NCBI GenBank assembly: GCA_031272185.1
Contig: JAISUG010000101.1
Coordinates: 1 to 41,820, forward strand
DNA from: Lachnospiraceae bacterium
GTDB lineage: Bacteria > Bacillota > Clostridia > Lachnospirales > Lachnospiraceae
DNA: 41,820 nucleotides
Reading direction: 5' to 3'
Positions 7,667-16,070 of this stretch are shown in pieces. Each line of letters opens with the position of its first letter. Within the stretch, counting starts at the first letter, position 1. The notes under the pieces were generated by a model that ran no database searches, had not been told where the DNA came from, and saw nothing but the letters and a program-made list of their open reading frames with translations. The position numbers were made by a program, and so were the translations under genes.

Positions 7667-8446
7667 GGTTATCGCCCCTTTCATCCCCCGCACGTACGCC
7701 TCCACCTCATCCCCCGCATCCGCACCGTGCTCCGCGATGAGCTTTACGATGGCGCTCCCTACAATGACCCCGTCTGCATACGCACTGATCTGCGCGGCCT
7801 GCTCCGGCGTGTGGATCCCGAAACCCACCGCCACCGGCACATCCGTATAGCGCTTCACCGTATCCACCATTTCCCGGACATCCGTCTGTATCGACCGGCG
7901 CACCCCGGTGACACCCATGGAAGACACCAGGTAGACGAACCCCTGCGCCCCGGCGGCGATCATCCCGATGCGCTCCTTGCTGGTAGGCGCGATGAGGGAA
8001 ACCACGTCCACCCCGTGCACCGCGGCCGCCTCGGCCACCGGCCCCTTTTCCTCGAAAGGCAGATCCGGCAGGATGATCCCCGACACACCCACTTCATGGC
8101 ACCGGGCGAAAAACGCCCCATACCCATAGTGGTAGACGGGGTTCAGATATGTCATGAACACCAGGGGCACATCCACTTTCGGGCGCACCCTCCCCACCAT
8201 CTCGAATATCTTCGACACGGTGACGCCGCCCCGCAAGGCACGGATGTTCGCTTCCTGGATCACCGGCCCCTCGGCGGTAGGGTCGGAAAATGGGATGCCT
8301 ATCTCGATGAGGTCCGCCCCCGCGCGCACCATGCGCAGGATGTATTCCTCCGTCCTTTCTATGGACGGATCCCCGGCTGTGACAAATGCGATAAACGCCC
8401 GTTTGCCTTCAAAAGCCTGTTTGATCGGAACCATTTTCTCATTCAT
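7652..8446 (-). CDS. trpA: Tryptophan synthase alpha subunit
   Basis: TrpA cleaves indole-3-glycerol phosphate to indole and glyceraldehyde 3-phosphate and passes the indole to TrpB through the alpha2beta2 tunnel. The 264-residue TIM barrel shows AFVTAGDP, the catalytic Glu48 in [11 protein letters not shown], and the phosphate-binding GFGIHTPEQ and [10 protein letters not shown]. The second catalytic acid, Asp60 in the Escherichia coli enzyme (LADGP), is Glu59 here (TAEGP). The start at 8446 has GGAGGG upstream and overlaps the trpB stop by 8 bases, so translation is coupled. It is the last gene of the trp operon. Confidence 0.96.
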   Translation of the reverse strand: MNEKMVPIKQAFEGKRAFIAFVTAGDPSIERTEEYILRMVRAGADLIEIGIPFSDPTAEGPVIQEANIRALRGGVTVSKIFEMVGRVRPKVDVPLVFMTYLNPVYHYGYGAFFARCHEVGVSGIILPDLPFEEKGPVAEAAAVHGVDVVSLIAPTSKERIGMIAAGAQGFVYLVSSMGVTGVRRSIQTDVREMVDTVKRYTDVPVAVGFGIHTPEQAAQISAYADGVIVGSAIVKLIAEHGADAGDEVEAYVRGMKGAITCKSV

Positions 8447-9692
8447 GGATATCCCTCCCCCTGTACCTGGCGATGGCCGCCACATCTTTGTCGCCCCGCC
8501 CGGACAGGCAGATGATCACGCTGTCATCCGGGCTCATCCCCGGCACGATTTCCATGGCGTGTGCCACGGCGTGTGCGCTTTCGATGGCGCTGATGATGCC
8601 CTCTGTCCTTGCCAGGTATTCAAATGCCCGCACCGCTTCCTCGTCCGTGACCGGCACATACGTCGCCCGCCCGGTGTCGTGGAGCCATGCGTGTTCCGGA
8701 CCGATGCCAGGGTAGTCCAGCCCTGCGGAGATGGAGTACACCGGTGCGATCTGCCCCTCCCCGTCCTGGCAGAAATACGAATGCATCCCATGGAATATGC
8801 CCGGTTTCCCCACCGCGATGGTGGCGGCGGTTTCAAATGTGTCAACCCCGCGCCCTGCCGCCTCGCAGCCGATGAGCGCCACCTCTTCGTGGGGGACGAA
8901 CTCATGGAACATCCCCATGGCGTTGCTGCCGCCCCCCACGCACGCCAGCACCGCGGCCGGCAGCTTCCCCTCGATTTCCAGGATCTGGGATTTCGCTTCC
9001 CGCCCGATGACGCTCTGGAAATCCCTCACCATCATGGGGAATGGGTGTGGCCCCATGACGGAACCCAGCACATATGCGGTGTCCTCCACACGCCCCGCCC
9101 ATTCCCGCATGGTTTCGTTCACCGCATCCTTGAGCGTGGCGGTGCCTGAAGTGACCGGGTGCACCCTTGCCCCCAGCAGTTCCATGCGGTAGACATTGAG
9201 CACCTGCCTGTCCGTGTCCTCCTTGCCCATGAAGATCTCGCACTCCATGTCCATGAGCGCCGCCGCCGTGGCCGCCGCCACGCCATGCTGCCCCGCCCCC
9301 GTCTCCGCGATGATGCGGGTCTTGCCCATCTTTTTGGCCAGCAGCGTCTGCCCCAGCACATTGTTGATCTTGTGGGAGCCGGTGTGGTTAAGGTCCTCCC
9401 GTTTGAGGTACACCTTCGCACCGCCCAGGTCATTGGTCATCTTCTGCGCGAAGTACAGCAGGCTGGGCCGCCCCGCATATTCCCGGAACAGCTTCCCCAG
9501 CTCCTCTTGGAACGCCGGGTCGTTTTTATAAAATGTGTAAGCCTCTTCCAGGCGAATGACCTCGTTCATCAGCGTTTCCGGGATGTACTGCCCCCCGTGC
9601 GCGCCGTACCTGCCCCTGCTTTGGGCCGGGATCCCCTGCCCCGCCAAGTTGCTTCGTTCGAACTCTCCGCCGCCATATGTTTTCTGGCCCAT
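8439..9692 (-). CDS. trpB: Tryptophan synthase beta subunit
   Basis: TrpB condenses indole with L-serine to give L-tryptophan using pyridoxal phosphate. The PLP lysine is Lys108 in HTGSHKINN, the catalytic Glu lies in ETGAGQHG, and the phosphate loop is CVGGGSNA. The 417-residue length and N-terminal [17 protein letters not shown] match TrpB1, the form that pairs with TrpA. It follows trpF by 63 bp and its stop overlaps trpA. A ribosome site (AAAGGAGG) precedes the ATG. Confidence 0.97.
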   Translation of the reverse strand: MGQKTYGGGEFERSNLAGQGIPAQSRGRYGAHGGQYIPETLMNEVIRLEEAYTFYKNDPAFQEELGKLFREYAGRPSLLYFAQKMTNDLGGAKVYLKREDLNHTGSHKINNVLGQTLLAKKMGKTRIIAETGAGQHGVAAATAAALMDMECEIFMGKEDTDRQVLNVYRMELLGARVHPVTSGTATLKDAVNETMREWAGRVEDTAYVLGSVMGPHPFPMMVRDFQSVIGREAKSQILEIEGKLPAAVLACVGGGSNAMGMFHEFVPHEEVALIGCEAAGRGVDTFETAATIAVGKPGIFHGMHSYFCQDGEGQIAPVYSISAGLDYPGIGPEHAWLHDTGRATYVPVTDEEAVRAFEYLARTEGIISAIESAHAVAHAMEIVPGMSPDDSVIICLSGRGDKDVAAIARYRGRDIHE

Positions 9693-9755
9693 GCGTACCT
9701 CCTTTTCCCTTTGGCTTCCATCGCGGTCGATCTTTTTCGATGCCCCGCTGCATCT

Positions 9756-10580
9756 TCAATCCCCTGCATATCGTATCGCCCCCACGATTTCCAGGATCTT
9801 CCCCCGGTCCTTCACCCCATCCGTTTCTATCCCGCTGCTCAAATCCAATGCGAAAGGCGCCGATGTGCTTTTGCCCCCCGATTCCCACATCTGCCTGGAA
9901 AACGCCAGCGCATCTTTTATGTTGCCTATATTCAGCCCCCCAGCCAGGAAGTACGGCTTGCGGTTCCCGCTCATTTCCAATAGCTTCCAGTCGAATGTCC
10001 GCCCGGTGCCGCCTTTCCCCTGGTCGAACAGGAGATAATCCGCCGCCGAACCCTGCCATCGCCGGATGGCACGCAGGGCATCCCCCTGGGCGACAGACAG
10101 TGTGCGGACTGCCCTTGATTCTTCCGTATGGATATCGTGCACATCGCCGGCCAAACTTCCCAAACCGAGCCCATTTCCTGCGGCACTTTCGTTCCCAGGG
10201 GCGCCACCGGGCGGCACATCCCGGTCAACCCCCGGCAGCGACACAGCTTTCACCACCGGTTTTCCCGTGGCGCCCTTGATACGGCGGATCTGCGCCTCGT
10301 CCTCGCCCCCGTGCAGCTGGGCGATGTCGATGGTCCCTTCCCGCAGCAACCGGATGATGGCGGCGGGGTCTTCATCCACGAACACCCCTACCGCGCGGAT
10401 CGCCGGTGACAGACGTTCCCGCAGCGCCCGTGCCGTCGGGACGTCCACCTGCCGCCTGCCCGGCGCGAACACAAACCCCGCAAAGTCCGGCATGGCCTCA
10501 TTCACATACCCCACATCCTCGATCCTGCGGATGCCGCAGAGTTTGATGCGCAATGCCCCTTTTTTGCCACTATCGCCCAT
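9756..10580 (-). CDS. trpF: Phosphoribosylanthranilate isomerase, with loop insertion
   Basis: TrpF isomerises N-(5-phosphoribosyl)anthranilate to the carboxyphenylamino deoxyribulose phosphate. The barrel begins with IKLCGIRR, whose Cys is the general base. Family motifs FAGFVFAPGRRQV, VGVFVDE, QLHGGED, FDQGKGGTGRTFDW and FLAGGLN are all present. The protein is 274 residues against about 200 for the family. The excess is a Gly/Pro/Asn-rich insertion around residues 120-165, after KAVSLPG and before the YLLFD strand. The ATG at 10580 overlaps the trpC stop by 11 bases, implying coupled translation. Confidence 0.94.
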   Translation of the reverse strand: MGDSGKKGALRIKLCGIRRIEDVGYVNEAMPDFAGFVFAPGRRQVDVPTARALRERLSPAIRAVGVFVDEDPAAIIRLLREGTIDIAQLHGGEDEAQIRRIKGATGKPVVKAVSLPGVDRDVPPGGAPGNESAAGNGLGLGSLAGDVHDIHTEESRAVRTLSVAQGDALRAIRRWQGSAADYLLFDQGKGGTGRTFDWKLLEMSGNRKPYFLAGGLNIGNIKDALAFSRQMWESGGKSTSAPFALDLSSGIETDGVKDRGKILEIVGAIRYAGD

Positions 10581-11379
10581 TGGCCACCACCGTTTTCGAC
10601 AACACCCCCAGAGCCGCCCTTTTGTCCGCCGCCCGCATGAGGCTCTCCCCCACCAGGCAGGCATCCACCCCGGCCTCTTCCAGCGCCCGCACATCTTCCC
10701 GTGTCCGGATGCCGCTTTCGGAGACGAAGAGGATGCCCGTCGGCACCAGATGGCGCAGCCGTATGCTGGTCTGCGTGTCCACCCGGAACGTCTGCAGGTC
10801 CCTGTTGTTCACGCCCACCACCCTGGCCCCCGCGGCCAGGGCCCTCTCCACTTCTTCTGAAGTGTGCGCCTCCACCAGCGCGGACATCCCCAGCCCGTGG
10901 GCCAGTTCCAGGTAAGACTTTAGCTCCCTGTCGTCCAATATGGCGCATATCAGCAGCACCGCCGCCGCCCCCAGCGTTTTCGCCTCGTATATCTGGTATT
11001 CGCTGACCACGAAATCCTTGCGAAGCGCCGGGATCCCCACCACGGCACAGATCTCCTTCAGATACCGCCCATCCCCTTGGAAATAATACGGCTCCGTCAG
11101 CACGGACACCGCCGCCGCCCCCGCCGCCTCATATTCCCGGGCGATGTCCAGGTACGGGAATTCCTCCGCAATCACCCCCTTGGAGGGCGAAGCCTTCTTC
11201 ACCTCGCAGATGAAGGACATCCCCGGCGCACGCAGCGCCTCTTCGAAGGGGAATCTGTGCGCACCGCGCCCTGACGCAAACATCCCCTCCGCCCCCCTGA
11301 TCACCGCTTCCAGCCCGACCGCTTTCTCTTCTTGCGCCACCCGCACCCTCGTCCGGGCCGCAATCTCATCCAGAATCAT
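10570..11379 (-). CDS. trpC: Indole-3-glycerol phosphate synthase
   Basis: TrpC closes the indole ring of indole-3-glycerol phosphate by decarboxylation. The 269-residue barrel shows the catalytic lysines in CEVKKASPSKG and PALRKDF, plus GVNNRDLQTF and VSESGIRT near the phosphate site. The start at 11379 is chosen for GGAGG six bases upstream; the in-frame extension to 11418 has none. It follows trpGD after a 252-bp spacer containing a large palindrome and overlaps trpF at its 3' end. Confidence 0.96.
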   Translation of the reverse strand: MILDEIAARTRVRVAQEEKAVGLEAVIRGAEGMFASGRGAHRFPFEEALRAPGMSFICEVKKASPSKGVIAEEFPYLDIAREYEAAGAAAVSVLTEPYYFQGDGRYLKEICAVVGIPALRKDFVVSEYQIYEAKTLGAAAVLLICAILDDRELKSYLELAHGLGMSALVEAHTSEEVERALAAGARVVGVNNRDLQTFRVDTQTSIRLRHLVPTGILFVSESGIRTREDVRALEEAGVDACLVGESLMRAADKRAALGVLSKTVVANGR

Positions 11380-11435
11380 GCAAAACCTCCGATCTTTGCG
11401 AATCACCTCGCAGCCCACGGAAGCACCTTAGCCAG

Positions 11436-11572
11436 CCGGGAGGGCCTGCCCCCATGCGCACTTGGGCGCTACGAGGGGAGACCCGCAGGGGCTCTCCCGA
11501 GTGCCGGAGGCGAGACTACAGGCTCGCCGGAGGAACCCGCAGCCCCGGGCGCATGGGGGCAGGCCCTCCCGG
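11436..11572. repeat. 137-bp cloverleaf-like palindrome inside the trp operon
   Basis: Perfect 24-bp inverted repeats (11436-11459 and 11549-11572) enclose two further hairpins, 11476-11498 (GGGAGACCC/GGG-TCTCCC, GCAG loop) and 11504-11530 (CCGG-GGCGAG/CTCGCC-GG, ACTACAG loop). As RNA, either strand would fold into a long stem capped by a multi-helix junction. It lies between trpGD and trpC. Two GCAGCCGGGGGC copies (minus strand) lie next to it at 11590-11625. It could be a mobile palindromic element or an RNA that shapes expression of trpCFBA. No T-tract follows on the minus strand, so it is not a classical terminator. Confidence 0.75.
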
Positions 11573-11631
11573 ATGAGATGCTGCCCGCCCCCGGCTGCGA
11601 CGCTGTGCCCCCGGCTGCAGGGGGCGCCCCC

Positions 11632-13230
11632 TCATGCATTGGACATCGCCACGAACCGCTCCATCTGCTTCTTGGCCTTCCCCGAATCGATGGTCTTTGC
11701 CGCCAGGGCCACCCCCTCGGCGATGCCCGGCACCACATGGGCGATGTAGAGGGCCGCGGCGGAGTTCAGCAGCACCGCATCCCGCTTGGGCCCTTTCTGG
11801 CCGTCCAGGATCGCCCGGGTGATGTCAGCGTTTTCCTGGGGCGTGCCCCCCGCCAGTTCTTCCTTGCGGCAGCGGGCAAACCCGAACTGTTCCGGCGTGA
11901 TCTCGTAGGTGGTGAAGGTTTTGTCCCGCACCTCGCACACGGTGGTGGGGGAGCTCATGGAAATCTCATCCAGCCCGTCCTGCCCGAACACCACCATCCC
12001 GTCCTTCACCCCCAGGTTGCTCATGACCTGCGCCAGGGGGGCCACCAATGCCTCCTCGTAGACGCCCATGAGCTGCATGGATGCGCCCGCGGGGTTCGCC
12101 AGGGGCCCCAGGATGTTGAACACCGTGCGGATCCCCAGCTCCTTGCGCACCGGCGCCACGTACTTCATGGCGATGTGGTAGTTCTGGGCGAAGAGGAAAC
12201 ACATCCCCAAAGACGCCAGCAGCTCCTTGCTTTTTTCCGCCGGCACGGTGATGTTGGCGCCCAGCGCCTCCAGCACGTCCGCCGCCCCGGATTTGCTGCT
12301 GGCCGCCCGGTTTCCGTGTTTGGCCACCGGCACGCCCGCCGCGCTGATGACGAAGCTGGAAGTGGTGGAGATGTTGAATGAGTTGGAGCGGTCGCCCCCG
12401 GTCCCCACGATTTCCAGCACATCCTGGTCATTGAGCAGCCGTATGCAGTGGCTGCGCATACTATGGGCACAGGCGGTGATCTCGTCGATGGTTTCCCCTT
12501 TCAGGCTCAGCGCCGTGAGGAATGCGCTCATCTGCACCGGGCTGGCCTCCCCTCCCATGATTTCGTTCATCACTTCGTTGGCGGTGGCGTAGGTGAGATC
12601 CTGTTTTTTTGACAAATCGATGATGGCTTCCCTGATCATATTCCTCTCCTTGCATTTGACATTTGCTTTCCTCAAAAACGCCTGCATGATGGCTTTCCCG
12701 TCGGGCGTGAGGATGGATTCCGGGTGGAACTGCAGCCCGTATATGGGGTATGTGTCATGTTCCACCGCCATGACTTCGCCGCTTGCGGACCTCGCCGTCA
12801 CTTTCAGGCATTCCGGCAATGTGTCCTCCATGGCGGCCAACGAATGGTACCGCCCCACCGGTATCGGGGAACGCACCCCGTCAAACAGCGCCGACCCGGT
12901 ATCCACTTCCGCCAGGCTTTGCTTGCCGTGCATGAGCTCCTTGGCATAGGTCACGGTGCCGCCAAATGCCTCGCATATCGCCTGGTGCCCCAGGCACACC
13001 CCCAGGATGGGGATGGTGGGGCCGCAGCGCAGGATCACTTCCTCGCACACCCCTGCGTCGGCGGGCTTGCCGGGGCCGGGGGAGAGCAGTATCGCCGACG
13101 GCCCCATGTCAAGGATCTCCTGTGCTGTCTTTTCGTCGTTGCGGATGACCTTGATGTCCTGTGTGAACCCCCCCACCAGCTGGTACAGGTTGTAAGAAAA
13201 ACTGTCGTAATTGTCAATGAGCAGCACCAT
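11632..13230 (-). CDS. trpGD: Bifunctional anthranilate synthase glutamine amidotransferase / anthranilate phosphoribosyltransferase (TrpG-TrpD fusion)
   Basis: The N-terminal 190 residues are the TrpG amidotransferase that feeds ammonia to TrpE: LIDNYDSF, oxyanion motif LSPGPGKP, catalytic Cys79 in GVCLGHQ, and LQFHPES carrying the His and Glu. After a short linker ([10 protein letters not shown]), residues 198-532 are TrpD, which joins anthranilate to [31 protein letters not shown], and [11 protein letters not shown]. At the junction the internal ATG (12639) has a strong AAGGAG site, so TrpD may also be made alone. ATG 13230 is preferred as the start because AAAGGGG lies nine bases upstream; it sits one base after the trpE stop. 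Confidence 0.95.
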   Translation of the reverse strand: MVLLIDNYDSFSYNLYQLVGGFTQDIKVIRNDEKTAQEILDMGPSAILLSPGPGKPADAGVCEEVILRCGPTIPILGVCLGHQAICEAFGGTVTYAKELMHGKQSLAEVDTGSALFDGVRSPIPVGRYHSLAAMEDTLPECLKVTARSASGEVMAVEHDTYPIYGLQFHPESILTPDGKAIMQAFLRKANVKCKERNMIREAIIDLSKKQDLTYATANEVMNEIMGGEASPVQMSAFLTALSLKGETIDEITACAHSMRSHCIRLLNDQDVLEIVGTGGDRSNSFNISTTSSFVISAAGVPVAKHGNRAASSKSGAADVLEALGANITVPAEKSKELLASLGMCFLFAQNYHIAMKYVAPVRKELGIRTVFNILGPLANPAGASMQLMGVYEEALVAPLAQVMSNLGVKDGMVVFGQDGLDEISMSSPTTVCEVRDKTFTTYEITPEQFGFARCRKEELAGGTPQENADITRAILDGQKGPKRDAVLLNSAAALYIAHVVPGIAEGVALAAKTIDSGKAKKQMERFVAMSNA

Positions 13231-13231
13231 C

Positions 13232-14767
13232 CTAATCATCCCCTTTCGTCCGCTCCAACGCGTCCATCACGGCCTGGGCCTTTTGCAGGCACTCCGCATA
13301 CTCCCTCTCCGGCACGCTGTCCGCCACGATGCCGGCCCCGCTGCGCACGAACACACGCCCGTTTTTCTGGAAAGCCAGCCGTATGGCGATGCATGTGTCC
13401 ACGTTCCCGGTGAAGGAAATGTACCCGATGGCCCCGCCGTACAGCCCCCGCTTGTTGTTCTCCAGCTCGTTTATGATCTCGCAGGCGCGGATTTTCGGCG
13501 CCCCGGAGAGCGTCCCTGCCGGCAGCACCGCCTCGATGGCGCTAAGCCCGTCCCGATCCTCCCGGATGGTGCCCACCACCGTGGAGCCGATGTGCATCAC
13601 ATGGGAAAACCGCTGGATCCCCAGGTAGTTTTCCACCGCCACCGAGCCGAATGTGCTGATTTTCCCCAGGTCGTTGCGCCCCAGGTCCACCAGCATGTTG
13701 TGCTCCGAGAGCTCCTTGGGGTCGCCCAGGAGTTCTTTTTCCAATGCCTCGTCCTCGGCCAGGGTCTTCCCCCTGGGCTTGGTGCCCGCCAACGGGAATG
13801 TGTGCAGCGTCTTGCCCTCCAGCTTCACCAGCGTCTCCGGCGACGCGCCGGCAAACTCCACGTCCCCGCCCGAGAAGTAGAACATGTAGGGAGACGGGTT
13901 GGTGTCCCGCAGGAACCTGTACACGTCGAACAGGCTGCCTTTGAAATCCGCGTCGAACCGGTTGGACAGCACCACCTGGAAGATGTCGCCCTCGTAGATA
14001 TACCTCTTGGCACGTTCCACCATCCGGCAGTACTGTTCTTTTTCGAACAATGGGCGGAAAGGCGACTTCACATACCCCTTTTCGTATGTGTCCGGCACCG
14101 GCTGCGCCAGGAGTTCCTCCATCCGGCGCAGCTGCGCCACGCCCTTTTCGTAGTTTTCCGGGAAATGATTCGAAACCGTGCCTACGCTCCCGTCCGCCAC
14201 CCGGATGTTCGCTATCAATGTGATTTCCCGCTCCACATGGTCGAATGCGATCACCTTGTCAAAGAGCATCAGGTCCATGTCCCGGAAGTGTTCCTGGTCC
14301 TGGGCGTCCAGGCACAGTTTCGGCTCGCTGTACTTGATGAAATCGTAGGAGAAATACCCCACCAGCCCACCGGTGAAGCTGGGCAGCCCCGCCACCTGCG
14401 GGCTTTTGTGGGTGGCCATCAGGTCACGTATGGCGTCCTCGGGCCCGGATGCGCCTATGACGCCCGTCACCCGAGCGTTGGTGCAGGTCAGTTCCAGGAT
14501 AGGGTCATACCCCAGGAACGTGTACCGCCCCCACTCATATTTCGTCACAGCCTCCGCCTGGGTGGCGGCATAGGGGAATGTGACGCTCTGCTGCGCGCTT
14601 TCCAGCATGAAGCAGTGGTGGTCCACCGATTTCAGCAGCTTCATAACTTTCACGGGGGTCAGTTCCCCCACCGGGATGCGCAGCGAAAGTGGCAATATCT
14701 GGTAATCACCACCTGATGCCAAGCGCAACGCCCCCTCCAAATCCGGGTAAATCTTGGTCACGTCCAT
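13232..14767 (-). CDS. trpE: Anthranilate synthase component I
   Basis: TrpE converts chorismate to anthranilate with ammonia from the TrpG domain and is the committed step of tryptophan synthesis. The 511-residue protein has the N-terminal regulatory region with the feedback-inhibition motif FMLESAQQ (residues 53-60). The chorismate-binding domain follows, with [40 protein letters not shown] and the late GGAIGYI and IRLAF motifs. The ATG at 14767 has AAAGGAAAGG upstream. It is the first gene behind the T-box leader and is adjoined at the 3' end by trpGD. Confidence 0.97.
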   Translation of the reverse strand: MDVTKIYPDLEGALRLASGGDYQILPLSLRIPVGELTPVKVMKLLKSVDHHCFMLESAQQSVTFPYAATQAEAVTKYEWGRYTFLGYDPILELTCTNARVTGVIGASGPEDAIRDLMATHKSPQVAGLPSFTGGLVGYFSYDFIKYSEPKLCLDAQDQEHFRDMDLMLFDKVIAFDHVEREITLIANIRVADGSVGTVSNHFPENYEKGVAQLRRMEELLAQPVPDTYEKGYVKSPFRPLFEKEQYCRMVERAKRYIYEGDIFQVVLSNRFDADFKGSLFDVYRFLRDTNPSPYMFYFSGGDVEFAGASPETLVKLEGKTLHTFPLAGTKPRGKTLAEDEALEKELLGDPKELSEHNMLVDLGRNDLGKISTFGSVAVENYLGIQRFSHVMHIGSTVVGTIREDRDGLSAIEAVLPAGTLSGAPKIRACEIINELENNKRGLYGGAIGYISFTGNVDTCIAIRLAFQKNGRVFVRSGAGIVADSVPEREYAECLQKAQAVMDALERTKGDD

Positions 14768-14947
14768 GTCCTTTCCTTTCCCATCTACGCACAGTCCAAT
14801 GCGCCCGCGTATCTACCCACGGTCAGCTCTCCCGCACCGCGCCCCGGCGCTGCGAAAGGCATCTGCCGCCCCCACAGGGTGCGCCCCGCCCGCGGGCCAG
14901 TGCATCCGTCTTGCCGGTCAAGGCGCCCCTGCCATCCGGGGCCATAC

Positions 14948-14988
14948 AAAAAGCGCCCTTGCAAGACATTGCTGCCTTTCAAGGACGC
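14948..14988 (-). terminator. T-box terminator hairpin
   Basis: On the minus strand GCGTCCTTG (14988-14980) pairs with CAAGGGCGC (14961-14953, one G-U), followed by TTTTT. It lies directly after the T-box sequence, as expected for transcription-attenuating T-boxes. Confidence 0.85.
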
Positions 14989-15350
14989 CGGTTCATCATA
15001 TCACCGTCGCGGTGCCACCTTGATTCATCTGCTTTTCGACTGCCGGCGCCGGCCCACACGGCCGCATCCGGATGCGCACTCGTGTCAGGAACCCTATACC
15101 GGCAACCCCAAAGCCCGATGCGCTTTGCGGGATACCATCATACCCCCGGCCATTGACGCAGGCCCCACGTCGCGGAATACTCGGCGCACGCCGAACCACC
15201 ATAAATGACAGGCGATACGGGCCGCAGCCTTTGACCACGCCCTCAGCGGTCCATTTGACAGCCTGCGTAATGCCCCCTCTCAGCACGGTGGGCTCTCTGT
15301 AAATGCACGATCTGCCGTTATCTCCGCTTCAACGGTTTGAATATGAAATT
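14948..15350 (-). promoter_or_regulatory. T-box riboswitch, tryptophan specific
   Basis: The 635-bp gene-free stretch before trpE is mostly a T-box leader. On the minus strand it starts near 15350, has the conserved CAGAGAGC and GCTGAGAG elements of Stem I, and then a specifier loop AAATGGACCGC. The UGG (Trp) codon occupies 15253-15251 and is followed by the usual purine. The T-box sequence AAGGTGGCACCGCG at 15021-15008 would bind the uncharged tRNA NCCA end. A terminator at 14988-14948 competes with the antiterminator. Uncharged tRNA-Trp should therefore switch on trpEGDCFBA. From 14947 to 14768 I see no further motif. Confidence 0.9.
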
Positions 15351-15356
15351 ATGCAC

Positions 15357-15385
15357 ATTGTAATTGATGAAAATGTGTTTGTCAA
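15357..15385 (-). promoter_or_regulatory. Promoter of the trp operon
   Basis: Consensus -35 TTGACA (15385-15380) and -10 TACAAT (15362-15357) with a 17-bp spacer lie just upstream of the T-box leader and immediately after the stop of the ACT-domain gene. Confidence 0.88.
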
Positions 15386-15402
15386 TTACAATTTTCTTAA
15401 GT

Positions 15403-15840
15403 TCACTGGTTAGCCCGGTAGGCTTCGTCCGCATCCCACACCTCGAAACCGCTCCCCAACAGGATGTCCACCACTGTCTCGGGTGCGGAGATCTTGAGGA
15501 TGGCGGACGCCTTGGCGCCGTTGGCGAATGCGTACATGTACTCCACATTCACCCCCGCATCGGCGATTTTCTCCATGGCCTTGGCCAGGGACCCGGTCGC
15601 ATGGGACACCTGCACGGCGATGACCTCCGTGAGGCTGGCGGTGATCCCCTCTGCCTTGAGGGCCTGCTGGCCTTTCTCCGGGTCGGACACGATCATCCGC
15701 AGCATCCCGAAATCCTTCGTGTCGGCCAGGCTCAGGGCCACGATGTTCACGTCAGCGGCGGCCAAGATGTTCAAAGCCTCATTGAGCCGCCCTTCCTTGT
15801 TTTCCAAAAAAACCGAAAGCTGCTTGATATTTTTGCTCAT
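15403..15840 (-). CDS. Double ACT-domain protein (amino-acid sensor-like), copy 1
   Basis: This 145-residue protein consists of two ACT domains in tandem. The first begins KQLSVFLENKEGRLNEAL and the second begins around residue 70 with the IAVQVSHATGSLAKAMEKI helix and YMYAF strand. ACT domains bind amino acids, usually at dimer interfaces; stand-alone double ACT proteins of this type are commonly encoded beside PaaK-type ligases and indolepyruvate oxidoreductases. ATG 15840 is chosen for GGAGGG upstream. It is the last gene before the trp promoter, and the upstream neighbour is the first-listed aryl-CoA ligase (16071-17402). Ligand and partner are unknown; an aromatic amino acid is my inference from context. 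Confidence 0.88.
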   Translation of the reverse strand: MSKNIKQLSVFLENKEGRLNEALNILAAADVNIVALSLADTKDFGMLRMIVSDPEKGQQALKAEGITASLTEVIAVQVSHATGSLAKAMEKIADAGVNVEYMYAFANGAKASAILKISAPETVVDILLGSGFEVWDADEAYRANQ

Positions 15841-15921
15841 TCGTCCCTCCGTTTTTATCTGTCCGGCAGTCGATGCACCCGCTGCCTGCACATGGCAGCC
15901 ACCCCGCACCGAAATGCCCCA

Positions 15922-16061
15922 TCATACCGCAATCCTGCGCCCCCCGGCGCGACTCACACCGCCAGGAAAGCCCATCACTGCGCCCCAGCCGTCATGCCGC
16001 GATCCCGCGCCCCCTCGGCGCCACTCTCGTCACCCGGCAAAAAACCTGCATCCCTGCGCCG
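15922..16061. repeat. 70-bp imperfect tandem duplication in spacer
   Basis: Two 70-bp copies begin TCATACCGCAATCC (15922) and TCATGCCGCGATCC (15992) and remain alignable through most of their length (CCCATCACTGCGCC against CTGCATCCCTGCGCC). They fill the gap between the ACT gene and the ligase gene. Confidence 0.65.
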
Positions 16062-16070
16062 GGTTGCGTA

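Noticed and set aside
11436..11572. Interpretation of the trp palindrome as a plain intrinsic terminator
   Set aside because: Stem is far longer than usual, there is no T-run on the minus strand, and the essential trpC, trpF, trpB and trpA genes lie downstream without an evident new promoter.
13211..14716. Long open frame on the plus strand opposite trpE, and similar long frames opposite other GC-rich genes
   Set aside because: They mirror the coding strand of well-conserved genes, have no recognisable domains, and arise from GC-rich codon structure.
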